DNA from: Pectobacterium polonicum
GTDB lineage: Bacteria > Pseudomonadota > Gammaproteobacteria > Enterobacterales > Enterobacteriaceae
Reading direction: 5' to 3'
DNA: 54,240 nucleotides
NCBI RefSeq assembly: GCF_005497185.1
Contig: NZ_RJTN01000013.1
Location: 58,288-112,527 of the forward strand
Shown: piece by piece, positions 9,154-17,146 of the stretch
Layout of the letters: every line of letters begins with the position of its first letter
Numbering within the stretch: position 1 is the stretch's first letter
Program-made: the position numbers and the translations under genes
Notes under the pieces: generated by a model
Databases searched by the model: none
What the model was told of the DNA's origin: nothing
Seen by the model: the letters and a program-made list of their open reading frames with translations, nothing else

Positions 9154-9612
9154 TTACTTACGGCCCGTAAACGGGCTACCAGAATATGGGATCGAGAGTT
9201 GCTCACCCATTTTATCCTCTTCCAGTTGGTGCTTTATGTATTCTTGTATCTTGACCGTGTTTTTCCCTACCGTATCAACGTAATACCCTCGGCACCAAAA
9301 CTCCCTGTTACGGTATTTGAACTTCAAATCGCCAAACTGCTCATAAAGCATCAGGCTGCTCTTTCCCTTCAGATACCCCATAAATCCCGAGACACTCATC
9401 TTCGGCGGGATTTCCAGAAGCATATGGATGTGATCCACACAGCATTCTGCTTCCAGAATATTCACGTTTTTCCATTCGCACAGCTTTCTTAAAATACTGC
9501 CAATCGCTTTGCGTTTTTCCCCGTAGAACACCTGTCTTCGGTACTTCGGCGCAAAAACTATGTGATATTTACAGTTCCATCGGGTGTGCGCTAAGCTCTT
9601 TTCGTCCCTCAT
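9154..9612 (-). CDS. tnpA: IS200/IS605-family Y1 transposase (TnpA)
   Basis: This 152-residue HUH-type single-strand DNA transposase cuts and rejoins top-strand ends with one catalytic tyrosine. The HUH motif is seen as HIHMLLEIP near residue 63, and the catalytic tyrosine region as FWCRGYYVDTVGKN near 125. The length is exactly that of full IS200 transposases, with no frameshift or stop. I chose the ATG at 9612 because AAGGGGG precedes it with 5-base spacing and the preceding codons run through the hairpin. The ribosome site is inside the 9619-9687 stem, so translation is predicted to be strongly repressed, as known for IS200. Its GC and codon use resemble enterobacterial IS200 copies. Confidence 0.95.
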   Translation of the reverse strand: MRDEKSLAHTRWNCKYHIVFAPKYRRQVFYGEKRKAIGSILRKLCEWKNVNILEAECCVDHIHMLLEIPPKMSVSGFMGYLKGKSSLMLYEQFGDLKFKYRNREFWCRGYYVDTVGKNTVKIQEYIKHQLEEDKMGEQLSIPYSGSPFTGRK

Positions 9613-9618
9613 TGGGAC

Positions 9619-9687
9619 CCCCTTTTGATTTCTTGTTGAACGTTTGCAGTTGCCAGACCGCAAACTGTTTTAACAAATCAAAAGGGG
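9619..9687 (-). repeat. IS200 5' UTR inverted repeat masking the tnpA ribosome site
   Basis: CCCCTTTTGATTT (9619-9631) pairs with AAATCAAAAGGGG (9675-9687), with further inner pairing of the CAAACTG and CGTTTGCAG segments. On the transposase mRNA this hides the AAGGGGG ribosome site. Confidence 0.85.
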
Positions 9688-9722
9688 TTTTTATAACTGG
9701 CCCAAAGCTGAAAGCTTTACTG

Positions 9723-9745
9723 AACCCCCAGCCTAGCTGGGGGTT
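9723..9745 (-). repeat. IS200 left-end palindrome
   Basis: A 23-base near-perfect palindrome: AACCCCCAGC, a short centre, then its complement ending GGGGGTT. In IS200 this end hairpin is recognised by the transposase and also blocks read-through transcription from flanking DNA. Confidence 0.8.
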
Positions 9746-9756
9746 TTCTGGGCACA

Positions 9757-9785
9757 ACAAAAAAGTCCGCCGAAGCGAACTTTTT
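9757..9785 (-). terminator. tRNA-Ser terminator at the IS200 junction
   Basis: AAGTCCGC (9763-9770) pairs with GCGAACTT (9775-9782), one mismatch, around CGAA. Runs of A on the left and T on the right make it usable in both directions. The insertion sequence ends immediately beside its minus-strand T-run. Confidence 0.7.
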
Positions 9786-9849
9786 ATGTATTACTTTATG
9801 CAGTACAAAACCAAATGTGATACTTAATTCATTGATTTTGTTTAATGTA

Positions 9850-9939
9850 TGGCGGTGAGGAAGGGATTCGAACCCTTGATACGTTTTCACGTATACACAC
9901 TTTCCAGGCGTGCTCCTTCAGCCTCTCGGACACCTCACC
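9850..9939 (-). tRNA. tRNA-Ser (anticodon GGA)
   Basis: The 90-nt gene on the minus strand begins GGTGAGGTGTCCGAGAGGC and ends with a CCTCACC acceptor arm, G discriminator and encoded CCA. The acceptor stem pairs 7 of 7. The anticodon loop CTGGAAAG gives GGA, reading UCC/UCU codons. The long variable arm (TACGT...ACGTA) typical of serine tRNAs is present, and the T arm is GGGTTCGAATCCC. It is nearly identical to E. coli serX/serW. Confidence 0.97.
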
Positions 9940-9975
9940 GTGGTCTCGCCGTATGTCATGCTGGTGGACGGCGCT

Positions 9976-10004
9976 AATGTAGGGAAATTGCTGAACAGCG
10001 TCAA
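9976..10004 (-). promoter_or_regulatory. tRNA-Ser promoter
   Basis: On the minus strand TTGACG (-35) and TACATT (-10) are spaced by 17 bp and followed by a GC-rich discriminator (AGCGCC), as expected for a stringently controlled stable-RNA promoter. Confidence 0.75.
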
Positions 10005-10107
10005 CAAACTTCTGCACCCAATGTGCGCAATGAGCCAAAGTTAACGCAATTTGTTGCTTTTCTCTCCGTTTTTTACGTCTGTACTCGTTTATTACCCTAC
10101 GTTGTTT

Positions 10108-10126
10108 CAAAAAACAATGTTTCATT
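10108..10126 (-). promoter_or_regulatory. Candidate KdgR box upstream of ycdX
   Basis: On the minus strand AATGAAACATTGTTTTTTG agrees at 17 of 19 positions with the soft-rot pectin regulator consensus AATRAAAYRNYRTTTYATT as I remember it. It lies 92 bp before ycdX, which has no known link to pectin degradation, so the functional claim is weak. Confidence 0.35.
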
Positions 10127-10218
10127 TGTGTTAATCATTCGTTGTAATTCCGCTTATTGGCTGCGGAATACCCCTGAAAATGGTATGCTAACTTGCACTC
10201 GTTGACTCAGGAGAATCT

Positions 10219-10956
10219 ATGTATCCCGTCGATTTACATATGCACACCGTTGCCAGTACACATGCTTACAGTACTCTGCATGATTACATCGTCGAGGCGC
10301 AGCAGAAGAATATTCGTCTGTTTGCCATTACCGATCATGGGCCAGATATGGCGGATGCACCGCATTACTGGCATTTCATGAATATGCGCGTTTGGCCGCG
10401 TTTAGTTGATGGCGTAGGTATCTTGCGCGGTATCGAAGCGAATATTAAAAATATCGAAGGCGATATCGACTGTACCGGGCCGATGTTGGAGCAGGTGGAT
10501 GTGATTATTGCGGGCTTTCATGAACCGGTTTTTCCACCGCAGGATAAAGAAACGCATACCGCTGCAATGATCGCGACTATGGCGCGCGGCGATGCGCATA
10601 TCATTAGCCATCCCGGCAATCCGAAATTTCCTGTTGATATTCGCGCAATTGCGGAAGCGGCGGCAAAATACAATGTGGCATTGGAGCTGAATAACTCTTC
10701 TTTTATGCATTCACGCAAAGGCAGTGAACCAAACTGTCGGGCGATTGCTGAAGCGGTACGTGACGCCGGTGGACTACTTTCTTTAGGTTCTGATTCCCAT
10801 ATCGCGTTTTCTCTGGGGGACTTTACCCACTGTGAGCGTATTTTGCAGGAAGTGAATTTCCCACAGGATCGGATATTAAATGTCAGCCCTCGTCGTGTGT
10901 TGAATTTCCTTGAGCAACGTGGGATGCCTGCAATCGCTGAATTGGCTGATTTGTGA
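10219..10956 (+). CDS. ycdX: PHP-domain phosphatase YcdX
   Basis: This 245-residue cytoplasmic protein has the PHP fold with a trinuclear zinc site and phosphatase activity in the E. coli homologue. The metal ligands expected are visible: HMH (residues 7 and 9) and His15, the DHG at about 40, Glu in GIEANIKN near 73, the His of GFHEPVFPP near 101, SHPGNP near 131, and SLGSDSH near 190. A good ribosome site (CAGGAGAATCT) precedes the ATG at 10219. ycdY follows 61 bp downstream in the same direction, and in E. coli the two are functionally linked in swarming, with YcdY acting as its chaperone. The two probably form one operon. Confidence 0.96.
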   Translation: MYPVDLHMHTVASTHAYSTLHDYIVEAQQKNIRLFAITDHGPDMADAPHYWHFMNMRVWPRLVDGVGILRGIEANIKNIEGDIDCTGPMLEQVDVIIAGFHEPVFPPQDKETHTAAMIATMARGDAHIISHPGNPKFPVDIRAIAEAAAKYNVALELNNSSFMHSRKGSEPNCRAIAEAVRDAGGLLSLGSDSHIAFSLGDFTHCERILQEVNFPQDRILNVSPRRVLNFLEQRGMPAIAELADL

Positions 10957-11017
10957 CGCCGTCACTTAAAAATCGTTACTTAAAAATAGTGTTACTTAAA
11001 AATAAATAGGATTATGA

Positions 11018-11596
11018 ATGAACGAGTTTTCTATTGTGTGCCGTCTGTTGGGCACGCTGTTTTATCGCCAGCCACAGGATGCCTTGCTGACACCGGTATT
11101 TGCGTTGATTAAAGAAGGGAAGCTGGCGCAGCACTGGCCGCTGGATCAGGATGCTTTGTTAGCACGGTTGCAAAAAGGTCTGGATTTGCCTGCAATGGCG
11201 GCAGATTATCAGGCGTTGTTCGATCAAGAGAACGGGTCGGTTTCACCGTTGCGCTCGTCCTATGAAAACGATGCCGACGATGCGGAAATTCGTACCTTTC
11301 TGCAACAGCGCGGCATGCCGTTAAATGACGGCGCAGTGGGTCATTTTGGTAGCTTGCTGCTGGCGGCATCATGGTTGGAAGATCAGGCACAAGAAGATGA
11401 AACTGCGGCGCAAATTACGCTGTTTGATGAATATCTCTTACCGTGGAGCGATCGTTTCCTCGGCAAAGTAGAAAGTCATGCTACCACCGCATTCTATCGT
11501 ACATTGGCGATAGTGTGCCGCGAAGCGCTGGAAGCCATGCGGGATGAGCTGGGCGAAAGCGAAGAAGACGATGACGAATCGGAAACGGAAGAATAA
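11018..11596 (+). CDS. ycdY: TorD/DmsD-family chaperone YcdY
   Basis: This 192-residue all-helical cytoplasmic chaperone belongs to the family that helps mature molybdoenzymes and metalloenzymes. In E. coli YcdY has been reported to stimulate the neighbouring YcdX, probably by zinc insertion. Family features include the central YQALFDQENGSVSPLRSSYEND block near residue 64 (TorD-like Pro-Leu-x-x-Ser-x-Tyr) and HFGSLLLAASWLE near 108. The C-terminus is a highly acidic tail (GESEEDDDESETEE). The ATG at 11018 has an AGGATTATGA ribosome site. A terminator hairpin follows at 11634, shared with convergent yceB. Confidence 0.93.
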   Translation: MNEFSIVCRLLGTLFYRQPQDALLTPVFALIKEGKLAQHWPLDQDALLARLQKGLDLPAMAADYQALFDQENGSVSPLRSSYENDADDAEIRTFLQQRGMPLNDGAVGHFGSLLLAASWLEDQAQEDETAAQITLFDEYLLPWSDRFLGKVESHATTAFYRTLAIVCREALEAMRDELGESEEDDDESETEE

Positions 11597-11633
11597 CACG
11601 GTGGGATGACACCCCGCAGTATGAAACCTGGTG

Positions 11634-11666
11634 CGCCGATAGCAGACGTCATGTGTGCTATCGGCG
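11634..11666. terminator. Bidirectional hairpin between ycdY and yceB
   Basis: CGCCGATAGCA pairs with TGCTATCGGCG (11 bp perfect). It sits between convergent genes. There is no strong T-run on either side. Confidence 0.6.
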
Positions 11667-11674
11667 AGTGAACA

Positions 11675-12241
11675 TTAGTCAGTAAACAGGATAACGATCT
11701 GGCCTGGCTTGATTTCGATACCTTTCGCCATCTTCTTCGCCAGCGATTCTGTTGTGCTTTTATCCGCATTCAGCACATAGGCCGGTTTTTGATCAAAATA
11801 GCTTTTTAGCGATTGATTGAGGTAAGGGCTCAGTGTTTTCATTACCGTCTGCATTTTTTCCGGTTGCACGGTGTAATCAATCAGTTCCATGTCCTTCAGA
11901 TAAATCGCGCCCTGCGTTTTATCAAATACCGGTTGTGCTTTCAGTGTAAGCTTCATATCCGCAGCCTGATTGCCCAACAGAGAGGAGATATCGACCTTCG
12001 CATTACCCGTTAGAGTCACTTTCCCCGGCTCTGCGCGACCAATCTGGCTGGATAGTTCGGTTAACACGATATGTGCATCCACTACGCCAGGTACGCCCAG
12101 CTGTTTCTGATAGTCATTGTGTTTTTGCAGGTACTCATTCACTTCCTGTTCACTGAGCGTGTATTGGGTGAGTTTATTACAGCCGCTGAGTGTAAAGGCG
12201 AGCAGTACAGCTGCCGCTGCTATCCATCCTGATTTTTTCAT
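11675..12241 (-). CDS. yceB: YceB family lipoprotein (DUF1439)
   Basis: This 188-residue protein begins with a lipoprotein signal ending in the lipobox LSGC (Cys at residue 21), so it should be lipidated, probably outer-membrane anchored because Asn follows the Cys. The mature part is a single DUF1439 domain with the pattern of bactericidal permeability (BPI/SMP)-like folds: HIVLTELSSQIGR, KVTLTGNAKVDISS and the C-terminal KGIEIKPGQIVI. Function is unknown. The start at 12241 has a good ribosome site (GAGGTCAGAATA). Its neighbour grxB is divergent in spacing but on the same strand; order grxB-yceB matches E. coli. Confidence 0.94.
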   Translation of the reverse strand: MKKSGWIAAAAVLLAFTLSGCNKLTQYTLSEQEVNEYLQKHNDYQKQLGVPGVVDAHIVLTELSSQIGRAEPGKVTLTGNAKVDISSLLGNQAADMKLTLKAQPVFDKTQGAIYLKDMELIDYTVQPEKMQTVMKTLSPYLNQSLKSYFDQKPAYVLNADKSTTESLAKKMAKGIEIKPGQIVILFTD

Positions 12242-12403
12242 TATTCTGACCTCTTAATGCCATTTATGCGCACGATTTATTCATACGGGCAATTTCTTTA
12301 CGCGGGCGATCTATTTATATGAACAATCAACATCGTTCCGCATGGATAGCGTGCGCCCGATACACAGAGTAAACAATAGGATAGCACTGAAATAGCCGAT
12401 AAT

Positions 12404-12424
12404 GCCGCTTCGGGACGAAGCGGC
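12404..12424 (-). terminator. Hairpin after grxB
   Basis: GCCGCTTCG pairs with CGAAGCGGC around GGA, 18 bases past the grxB stop on the minus strand. No T-run is seen, so it may stabilise mRNA rather than terminate. Confidence 0.5.
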
Positions 12425-12441
12425 GGAGTAAAACTGAGTGA

Positions 12442-13089
12442 TTAGATTGCCAGGCTGCTGAGTAACGTTACTTGGGTTTGTTTCGCCATGTTATTGCGGT
12501 AGTCCGCAACGCGAGAAGGTGGCGTAACACCCGCAACGATAGACAGCGAACGGAGCAGTGGGAAGAGGTCGATATCATCCGTTGATAACACGCCGTTACA
12601 GGCATTCGGCTGGGCAATCAGCGGATCAAGATCCTGTAAATCATTGTTCAGTTTCTTAATCAGTCCCTGAGAATGACCCAGATGGTCGGCAAAATTGCCT
12701 AGCTGGGCTTCCTTCTTATTAACAAAATACTGCCGAGCGGAAGCGGAGGCAAATTCTTCAAAGGCTGCCTGAGCAAAGCGGGGAATAATCAAACGCGGCG
12801 TATATTCCGTAACTTTGCGTAGCCAAGCGGAGATTGCCGGATTGGTTGAACCTGTCAACAGCGGTTTGTGGTCGTAATTATCGATAAAATGCACGATGTC
12901 CATACTTTCAGGCATGTAACCGCCGTCGTCTTTTTGCAGGATGGGCACCATTTTCTGGCCGATCAGTCGCTCTGGCGTCTCAACGTCATCATTCGCTAAT
13001 ATTTGCAGTTCGACAGGGATATTTTTCAGGCCGAAGATCATGCGTGCTTTAACGCAGTAGGGGCAGTGATCGTAAATGTAGAGCTTCAT
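12442..13089 (-). CDS. grxB: Glutaredoxin 2
   Basis: This 215-residue cytoplasmic thiol oxidoreductase reduces glutathione-mixed disulfides and supports arsenate reductase. It has the GST-like two-domain architecture unique to Grx2: an N-terminal thioredoxin fold with the active-site CPYC (Cys9, Cys12) followed by an all-helical C-terminal domain from about residue 85. The glutathione site elements VPILQKDDGGYMPESMDIVHF (residues 48-68, including the cis-Pro at 49) and the DNYDHKP linker are clear. Length matches E. coli Grx2 (215). A strong ribosome site (TAGGAGACGACGA) precedes the start at 13089. Confidence 0.97.
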   Translation of the reverse strand: MKLYIYDHCPYCVKARMIFGLKNIPVELQILANDDVETPERLIGQKMVPILQKDDGGYMPESMDIVHFIDNYDHKPLLTGSTNPAISAWLRKVTEYTPRLIIPRFAQAAFEEFASASARQYFVNKKEAQLGNFADHLGHSQGLIKKLNNDLQDLDPLIAQPNACNGVLSTDDIDLFPLLRSLSIVAGVTPPSRVADYRNNMAKQTQVTLLSSLAI

Positions 13090-13236
13090 TCGTCGTCTCC
13101 TAAATTACAGGGCATAGACAAAGGCCGCAGTGCGGCCACGCGTGTAACTCATCATCAAACAAGGTCAATCGGGTGTGCGAGAAGGCTCGCGACGAAACAA
13201 TTATTTGAATGTATTAGGAAAGTATAGAAGGGCTTT

Positions 13237-13260
13237 ACCGACGAGATCAAACTCGTCGGT
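13237..13260 (-). terminator. Hairpin after mdtH
   Basis: ACCGACGAG pairs with CTCGTCGGT (9 bp) with loop ATCAAA, 10 bases beyond the mdtH stop. No long T-run. Confidence 0.55.
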
Positions 13261-13270
13261 AATATTCAAA

Positions 13271-14476
13271 CTAATGACCACCCAACATCGCAGGTTCGAT
13301 GCGACGTTGGTTGAACTGCCAGTACAGTGCGGCTAGCGTCAGGAGTCCGATGGTGCCGAGCATGAACCACGGCAGCTCCGGTTGATTCAGCGCATGCCCG
13401 GTATCAAATAGCCAGCCGCCGCCGCTGTAGCCAATCGCGCCACCAAGCGCTAATCCAAGCCGACTGAAACCCATATAGCTGCCTCTTGCTCTGGCGTCTG
13501 CCAGTGAGGCACTCAAGGTTTCGCGTGCGGGCTCGGCGATAATCGAGCCAATATAAAACAGGCTGATAAGCATCAGCAGTGTTTGAAGCTCTGTCGTCAT
13601 CCCGATTGGAAACATGCTGACGGACATGATGAAAAGTCCTGCCATTAGGCGCTGTTCCAGCCGGAAGTGTTTCTCGCTCCAGCGGGCGATGGGATAAAGC
13701 AGCGTCAGCGACAGCGTCGCTTCAATGGCGTACATCCATTTCACGGCAGATGGCGTTCCGGCGAGTTGGTTGACCATAATAGGGAGCATCAACAGAACCT
13801 GCACGGCCAGCATGTAATAGCCCGTCAGCGTTAATACATACATCAGGAAACGGCGGTCGCGAATCACACGCATCAGACCTTCCCCGATCGGTGTTCTTAC
13901 CGTCGAAATGCGATAGGCTGGCAGCAACCAGGCATTGAGCGCAGCCGCAAGCACGAAGATGACTGCTCCCGCCCAGCAGACAATTTCGAAATCGTACTGA
14001 AGCAACCAACTGCCGATGAGGGCACCGATAACCGCACCTGCGCTGTCCTGCATCATTAACAGAGAGTAAAAACGCCCACGTTCCTGCGGACGAACCAATT
14101 TGATAACCAGGGCGGTACGCGGTGGATCGAATAACGTGCCACCAAGGCCGGATAGCGCACAAGACAACCAGAGCAGCCAGGGTTCGTCGGCAATGGCCAT
14201 GAACACAAAACCGGAGGCGCGTAGCAGCATCCCGGTAATGATCATCGGCTTGGCGCCAAAACGATCGGCGATAGCCCCGCCGAAAATACCGAGCCCTTGC
14301 TGAATAAACTGGCGTAATCCCAAGGCGATACCGACTAATAATGCAGCCCAGCCGAGATCGTCAACAAAACGAATGGAAATAAGGGGAAAAACAACGAAGA
14401 ACCCTAAAACCACCAGCATATTATCTAGTAATAAAAAATATTTACCCAAGCTCCGAGCTTGCGACATCAGAGGCAT
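13271..14476 (-). CDS. mdtH: MFS multidrug exporter MdtH
   Basis: This 401-residue inner-membrane antiporter has about 12 helices and belongs to the DHA1 drug:H+ antiporter family. It matches E. coli MdtH in length (402) and block by block: [33 protein letters not shown] in the conserved loop between helices 2 and 3, [19 protein letters not shown] in helix 5 and [14 protein letters not shown]. Overproduction in E. coli raises resistance to fluoroquinolones; that activity is from the family, not seen here. The 316 bases between it and rimJ hold the two divergent promoters. Confidence 0.96.
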   Translation of the reverse strand: MPLMSQARSLGKYFLLLDNMLVVLGFFVVFPLISIRFVDDLGWAALLVGIALGLRQFIQQGLGIFGGAIADRFGAKPMIITGMLLRASGFVFMAIADEPWLLWLSCALSGLGGTLFDPPRTALVIKLVRPQERGRFYSLLMMQDSAGAVIGALIGSWLLQYDFEIVCWAGAVIFVLAAALNAWLLPAYRISTVRTPIGEGLMRVIRDRRFLMYVLTLTGYYMLAVQVLLMLPIMVNQLAGTPSAVKWMYAIEATLSLTLLYPIARWSEKHFRLEQRLMAGLFIMSVSMFPIGMTTELQTLLMLISLFYIGSIIAEPARETLSASLADARARGSYMGFSRLGLALGGAIGYSGGGWLFDTGHALNQPELPWFMLGTIGLLTLAALYWQFNQRRIEPAMLGGH

Positions 14477-14792
14477 GTTTCACCACAACAAAAAAAGAAG
14501 GAAAATAACAGACGTGACTATTTTGTACTCTAATTCGACTTTGGTATAGCCTATTGTTGGATAATATTTTTTTATCGATTTAACGTTATGCGAGTAGCAT
14601 TTTGGCGAGAAAAAATGGCTTTCCTGATTCAATTGCGCAATAACTCGGCGATGAGGATTTTACGTCTATGAATTTATGCGGTTATAGTAAGGATTATCGG
14701 AAATACCGATATTTTGTGCTTATTGTAGAATAACGATTTTTTCAGTGCCGATGAATTTTACTTATCGACAACATGGAGAGGTAGGGGGAAAA
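14477..14792. other. Divergent promoter region mdtH / rimJ
   Basis: 316 AT-rich bases without a convincing gene. It holds a weak hairpin (TATCGG/CCGATA around 14694-14712, followed by TTTTG) and two tiny overlapping ORFs (27 and 21 codons from 14588) that lack ribosome sites. Confidence 0.6.
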
Positions 14793-15377
14793 ATGTTTGG
14801 CTATCGTTCAACACCAGCAAGAGTGCAGTTGACAACCGACAGGCTGGTGGTGCGTCTGGCCCATGAACGCGATGCATGGCGTCTGGCTGAATACTATTCT
14901 GAAAATCGTGATTTTCTCAAACCGTGGGAGCCCGTGAGGGACGCGAGTCATTGTTATCCATCAGGCTGGCAGGCGCGGCTGAGCGTGATTAACGATATGC
15001 ATAAACAGGGCAGTGCCTATTACTTCCTCCTGTTAGATCCGAATGAAAACGAAGTGTGTGGCGTGGCTAATTTTAGCAATGTGTTACGGGGTTCGTTCCA
15101 CGCCTGCTATCTGGGCTATTCCCTCGGCCAGAAATGGCAGGGGCAGGGGCTGATGTATGAAGCGTTGCAGCCCGCGCTGCGTTATATGCAGCGTCAACAG
15201 CATATGCACCGCATCATGGCTAACTATATGCCGCATAACCAGCGCAGTGGGAATTTATTGACGCGTTTGGGGTTTGAACGTGAAGGCTATGCGAAAGACT
15301 ATCTGCTTATTGATGGGAAATGGCAGGATCATGTATTAACCGCGCTGACCAACGCCGAGTGGAAGTCTCCGCGTTAA
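14793..15377 (+). CDS. rimJ: Ribosomal protein uS5 N-alanine acetyltransferase RimJ
   Basis: This GNAT-family acetyltransferase modifies the N-terminal alanine of ribosomal protein S5 and also acts in 30S assembly. The 194-residue product agrees exactly with E. coli RimJ when translation starts at 14793 (MFGYRST). An in-frame ATG at 14751 would add 14 residues not found in the family, and the ribosome site GAGGTAGGGGGAAAA sits just before 14793. The GNAT acetyl-CoA loop is visible as [10 protein letters not shown] near residue 113, followed by [22 protein letters not shown]. yceH follows after 9 bases, so the two are cotranscribed. Confidence 0.96.
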   Translation: MFGYRSTPARVQLTTDRLVVRLAHERDAWRLAEYYSENRDFLKPWEPVRDASHCYPSGWQARLSVINDMHKQGSAYYFLLLDPNENEVCGVANFSNVLRGSFHACYLGYSLGQKWQGQGLMYEALQPALRYMQRQQHMHRIMANYMPHNQRSGNLLTRLGFEREGYAKDYLLIDGKWQDHVLTALTNAEWKSPR

Positions 15378-15386
15378 GGAGTAATG

Positions 15387-16025
15387 ATGAAATACCAATT
15401 AGATGCTCGTGAAGCCCGCGTGATCGGCTGTATGTTGGAAAAGCAAATCACCACGCCGGATCAATACCCTATGTCGTTAAACGGCATCACCACGGCCTGC
15501 AATCAGAAAACCAACCGCGAGCCAGTGATGGAACTGAACGAAAGCGAGGTGCAGCAAACGCTGGATTTGCTCGTGAAAAAACACTTCCTGCGTACGCTCA
15601 GTGGCTTTGGTAACCGTGTTGTGAAGTACGAACATCGTTTTTGTAATTCTGAATTTGGCGACCTGAAACTCTCTCCTGCGGAAGTGGCGCTGGTAACCAC
15701 GCTTCTTCTCCGTGGCTCACAGACTCCGGGTGAACTGCGTACGCGTGCTGCTCGATTGTATGAATTCTCCGATGTGAGCGAAGCTGAGTCCACCCTTGAG
15801 CAACTGCAACGGCGGGATGATGGCCCATTTGTGGTCAGACTCGCGCGGGAAGCGGGTAAACGGGAAAGTCGCTATCAACATCTTTTCAGCGGTGAGGTTA
15901 GTGATATAGCGGTTTCAGAGGAAGAAAGTGCGAGCGACAATTCTCATCCGCTTACCGAGCGGGTTGAGGCATTGGAAAAAGAGGTCGCTGAACTCAAACG
16001 CCAGCTTGCCGCGCTGTTAGCGTAA
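15387..16025 (+). CDS. yceH: YceH family protein (DUF480)
   Basis: This 212-residue protein consists of two winged-helix domains of the DUF480 type and a C-terminal coiled coil ([21 protein letters not shown]). Diagnostic blocks are [26 protein letters not shown] near residue 8 and [11 protein letters not shown] near 38. Two consecutive ATGs exist at 15384 and 15387; the second has the better spacing from AAGGAG. The winged-helix fold suggests nucleic acid binding, but the role is unknown. It overlaps in arrangement with rimJ and mviM, the same order as in E. coli, which hints at a shared operon. Confidence 0.93.
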   Translation: MKYQLDAREARVIGCMLEKQITTPDQYPMSLNGITTACNQKTNREPVMELNESEVQQTLDLLVKKHFLRTLSGFGNRVVKYEHRFCNSEFGDLKLSPAEVALVTTLLLRGSQTPGELRTRAARLYEFSDVSEAESTLEQLQRRDDGPFVVRLAREAGKRESRYQHLFSGEVSDIAVSEEESASDNSHPLTERVEALEKEVAELKRQLAALLA

Positions 16026-16053
16026 TGAATTTGTACCTGGGAGAATACCAGCC

Positions 16054-17019
16054 ATGAAGCCTCAGTTGTCATCCGTAGAAAGCATCGCAGAGCCTATTGT
16101 ATCCACCCGACGCCCTCGTATCGGTGTCATCGGGCTGGGAGCCATCGCCCAGAAAGCTTATTTGCCCATTCTCAGTCAGGCCGAGCGCTGGGAACTGGTC
16201 GGTGCCTATTCTCCTGACCAGCAAAAAACGCAACGAATTTGCCAGCACTATCGGATGGCGGGTTTCTCTGCGTTGGATGAGTTAGCGGCACACTGTGATG
16301 CCGTTTTCGTTCACAGCAGCACCGCGAGCCATTTCTCTGTCGTGAGCCAACTACTTAAAGCGGGTGTCGATGTTTATGTGGATAAACCGCTGGCAGAGAC
16401 GCTGGAGCAGGCAGAAGCGCTCGTCGAATTGGCGGATCAACAACAAAAAATTCTGATGGTCGGCTTTAATCGCCGTTTTGCGCCGTGTTATCAGCAGCTA
16501 AAACAGCGGTTGGATCAACCCGCATCTTTGCGTATGGATAAACACCGTATTGATAGCGTCGGGCCACAGGATGTACGTTTTACCTTACTGGATGACTATC
16601 TGCATGTGGTGGATACTGCGCTATGGCTCGCAGGCAGCGACGCTCAGTTGGTTGATGGTGTCCTGCATGCGAATGCGGACGGTCAACTGCTGTATGCCGA
16701 GCACCATTTCCAGAGCGGCAACTGCCAGGTAACGACCAGCATGCATCGTCAGGCCGGTAGCCAGCGGGAATGGGTTCAGGCTGTTGCTAAGGGAGGCTTA
16801 TATCAGGTGGATGAGATGCGTGCATGGCGTGAAGATCGTGAGGGGATGACGTTCAGCCCAGCGGTGCCATCCTGGCAAACTACGTTGGAACAACGCGGGT
16901 TTGTCGGTGCGGTACAGCATTTTATGACGGCGATTGAACAACGGAAACCAGCGGAAACATCAGGTAATCAGGCGTTACTGTCCCAGCGTATGATTGAGAA
17001 ATTGCTGGGAAAAAGCTGA
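16054..17019 (+). CDS. mviM: Gfo/Idh/MocA-family oxidoreductase MviM
   Basis: This 321-residue protein is a putative NAD(P)-dependent sugar or cyclitol dehydrogenase. A Rossmann motif (GVIGLGAIAQKAY, near residue 25) starts the nucleotide domain, and the conserved EKP-like lysine motif appears as DKPLAE near 110. MVGFNRRFAPCY near 133 and DDYLHVVDTALWL near 180 are diagnostic for the YceM/MviM group. It carries about 20 extra N-terminal residues compared with E. coli, and the ATG at 16054 has GGGAG nearby. The natural substrate is unknown. It precedes murJ (mviN) as in E. coli and is probably cotranscribed. Confidence 0.93.
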   Translation: MKPQLSSVESIAEPIVSTRRPRIGVIGLGAIAQKAYLPILSQAERWELVGAYSPDQQKTQRICQHYRMAGFSALDELAAHCDAVFVHSSTASHFSVVSQLLKAGVDVYVDKPLAETLEQAEALVELADQQQKILMVGFNRRFAPCYQQLKQRLDQPASLRMDKHRIDSVGPQDVRFTLLDDYLHVVDTALWLAGSDAQLVDGVLHANADGQLLYAEHHFQSGNCQVTTSMHRQAGSQREWVQAVAKGGLYQVDEMRAWREDREGMTFSPAVPSWQTTLEQRGFVGAVQHFMTAIEQRKPAETSGNQALLSQRMIEKLLGKS

Positions 17020-17146
17020 AAAGTTCAACGGTTATGGCAATGTTAGGTAGCTATTACACGCGCAATGCGTAGACTAGTCGCACCTCGCAATCAGGATGAC
17101 CTCAACGGGTCAATAATCACCCCTGAACCGTTCAGAACATAATCGG

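Larger units (their letters stand above)
9049..9756 (-). mobile_element. IS200-family insertion sequence, apparently complete
   Basis: The element is oriented on the minus strand, left end on the right. It contains an intact Y1 transposase gene (9154-9612), a 23-bp palindrome at 9723-9745 and a large inverted repeat at 9619-9687 that overlaps the translation start. Published descriptions of IS200, as I recall them, place inverted repeats near nucleotides 12-34 and 69-138 of a roughly 708-bp element. Both hairpins here fit those positions if nucleotide 1 is about 9756, putting the other end near 9049. Such elements lack terminal inverted repeats and target duplications, so the ends are inferred to within about 10 bases. 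Confidence 0.85.

Noticed and set aside
9757..9849. Genomic island insertion at tRNA-Ser
   Set aside because: Only the IS200 element is adjacent; no integrase gene and no duplicate of the tRNA 3' end.
14588..14734. Two tiny overlapping ORFs (27 and 21 codons) before rimJ, joined as ATGA
   Set aside because: No ribosome site for either, no convincing composition, and they lie in the divergent promoter region.
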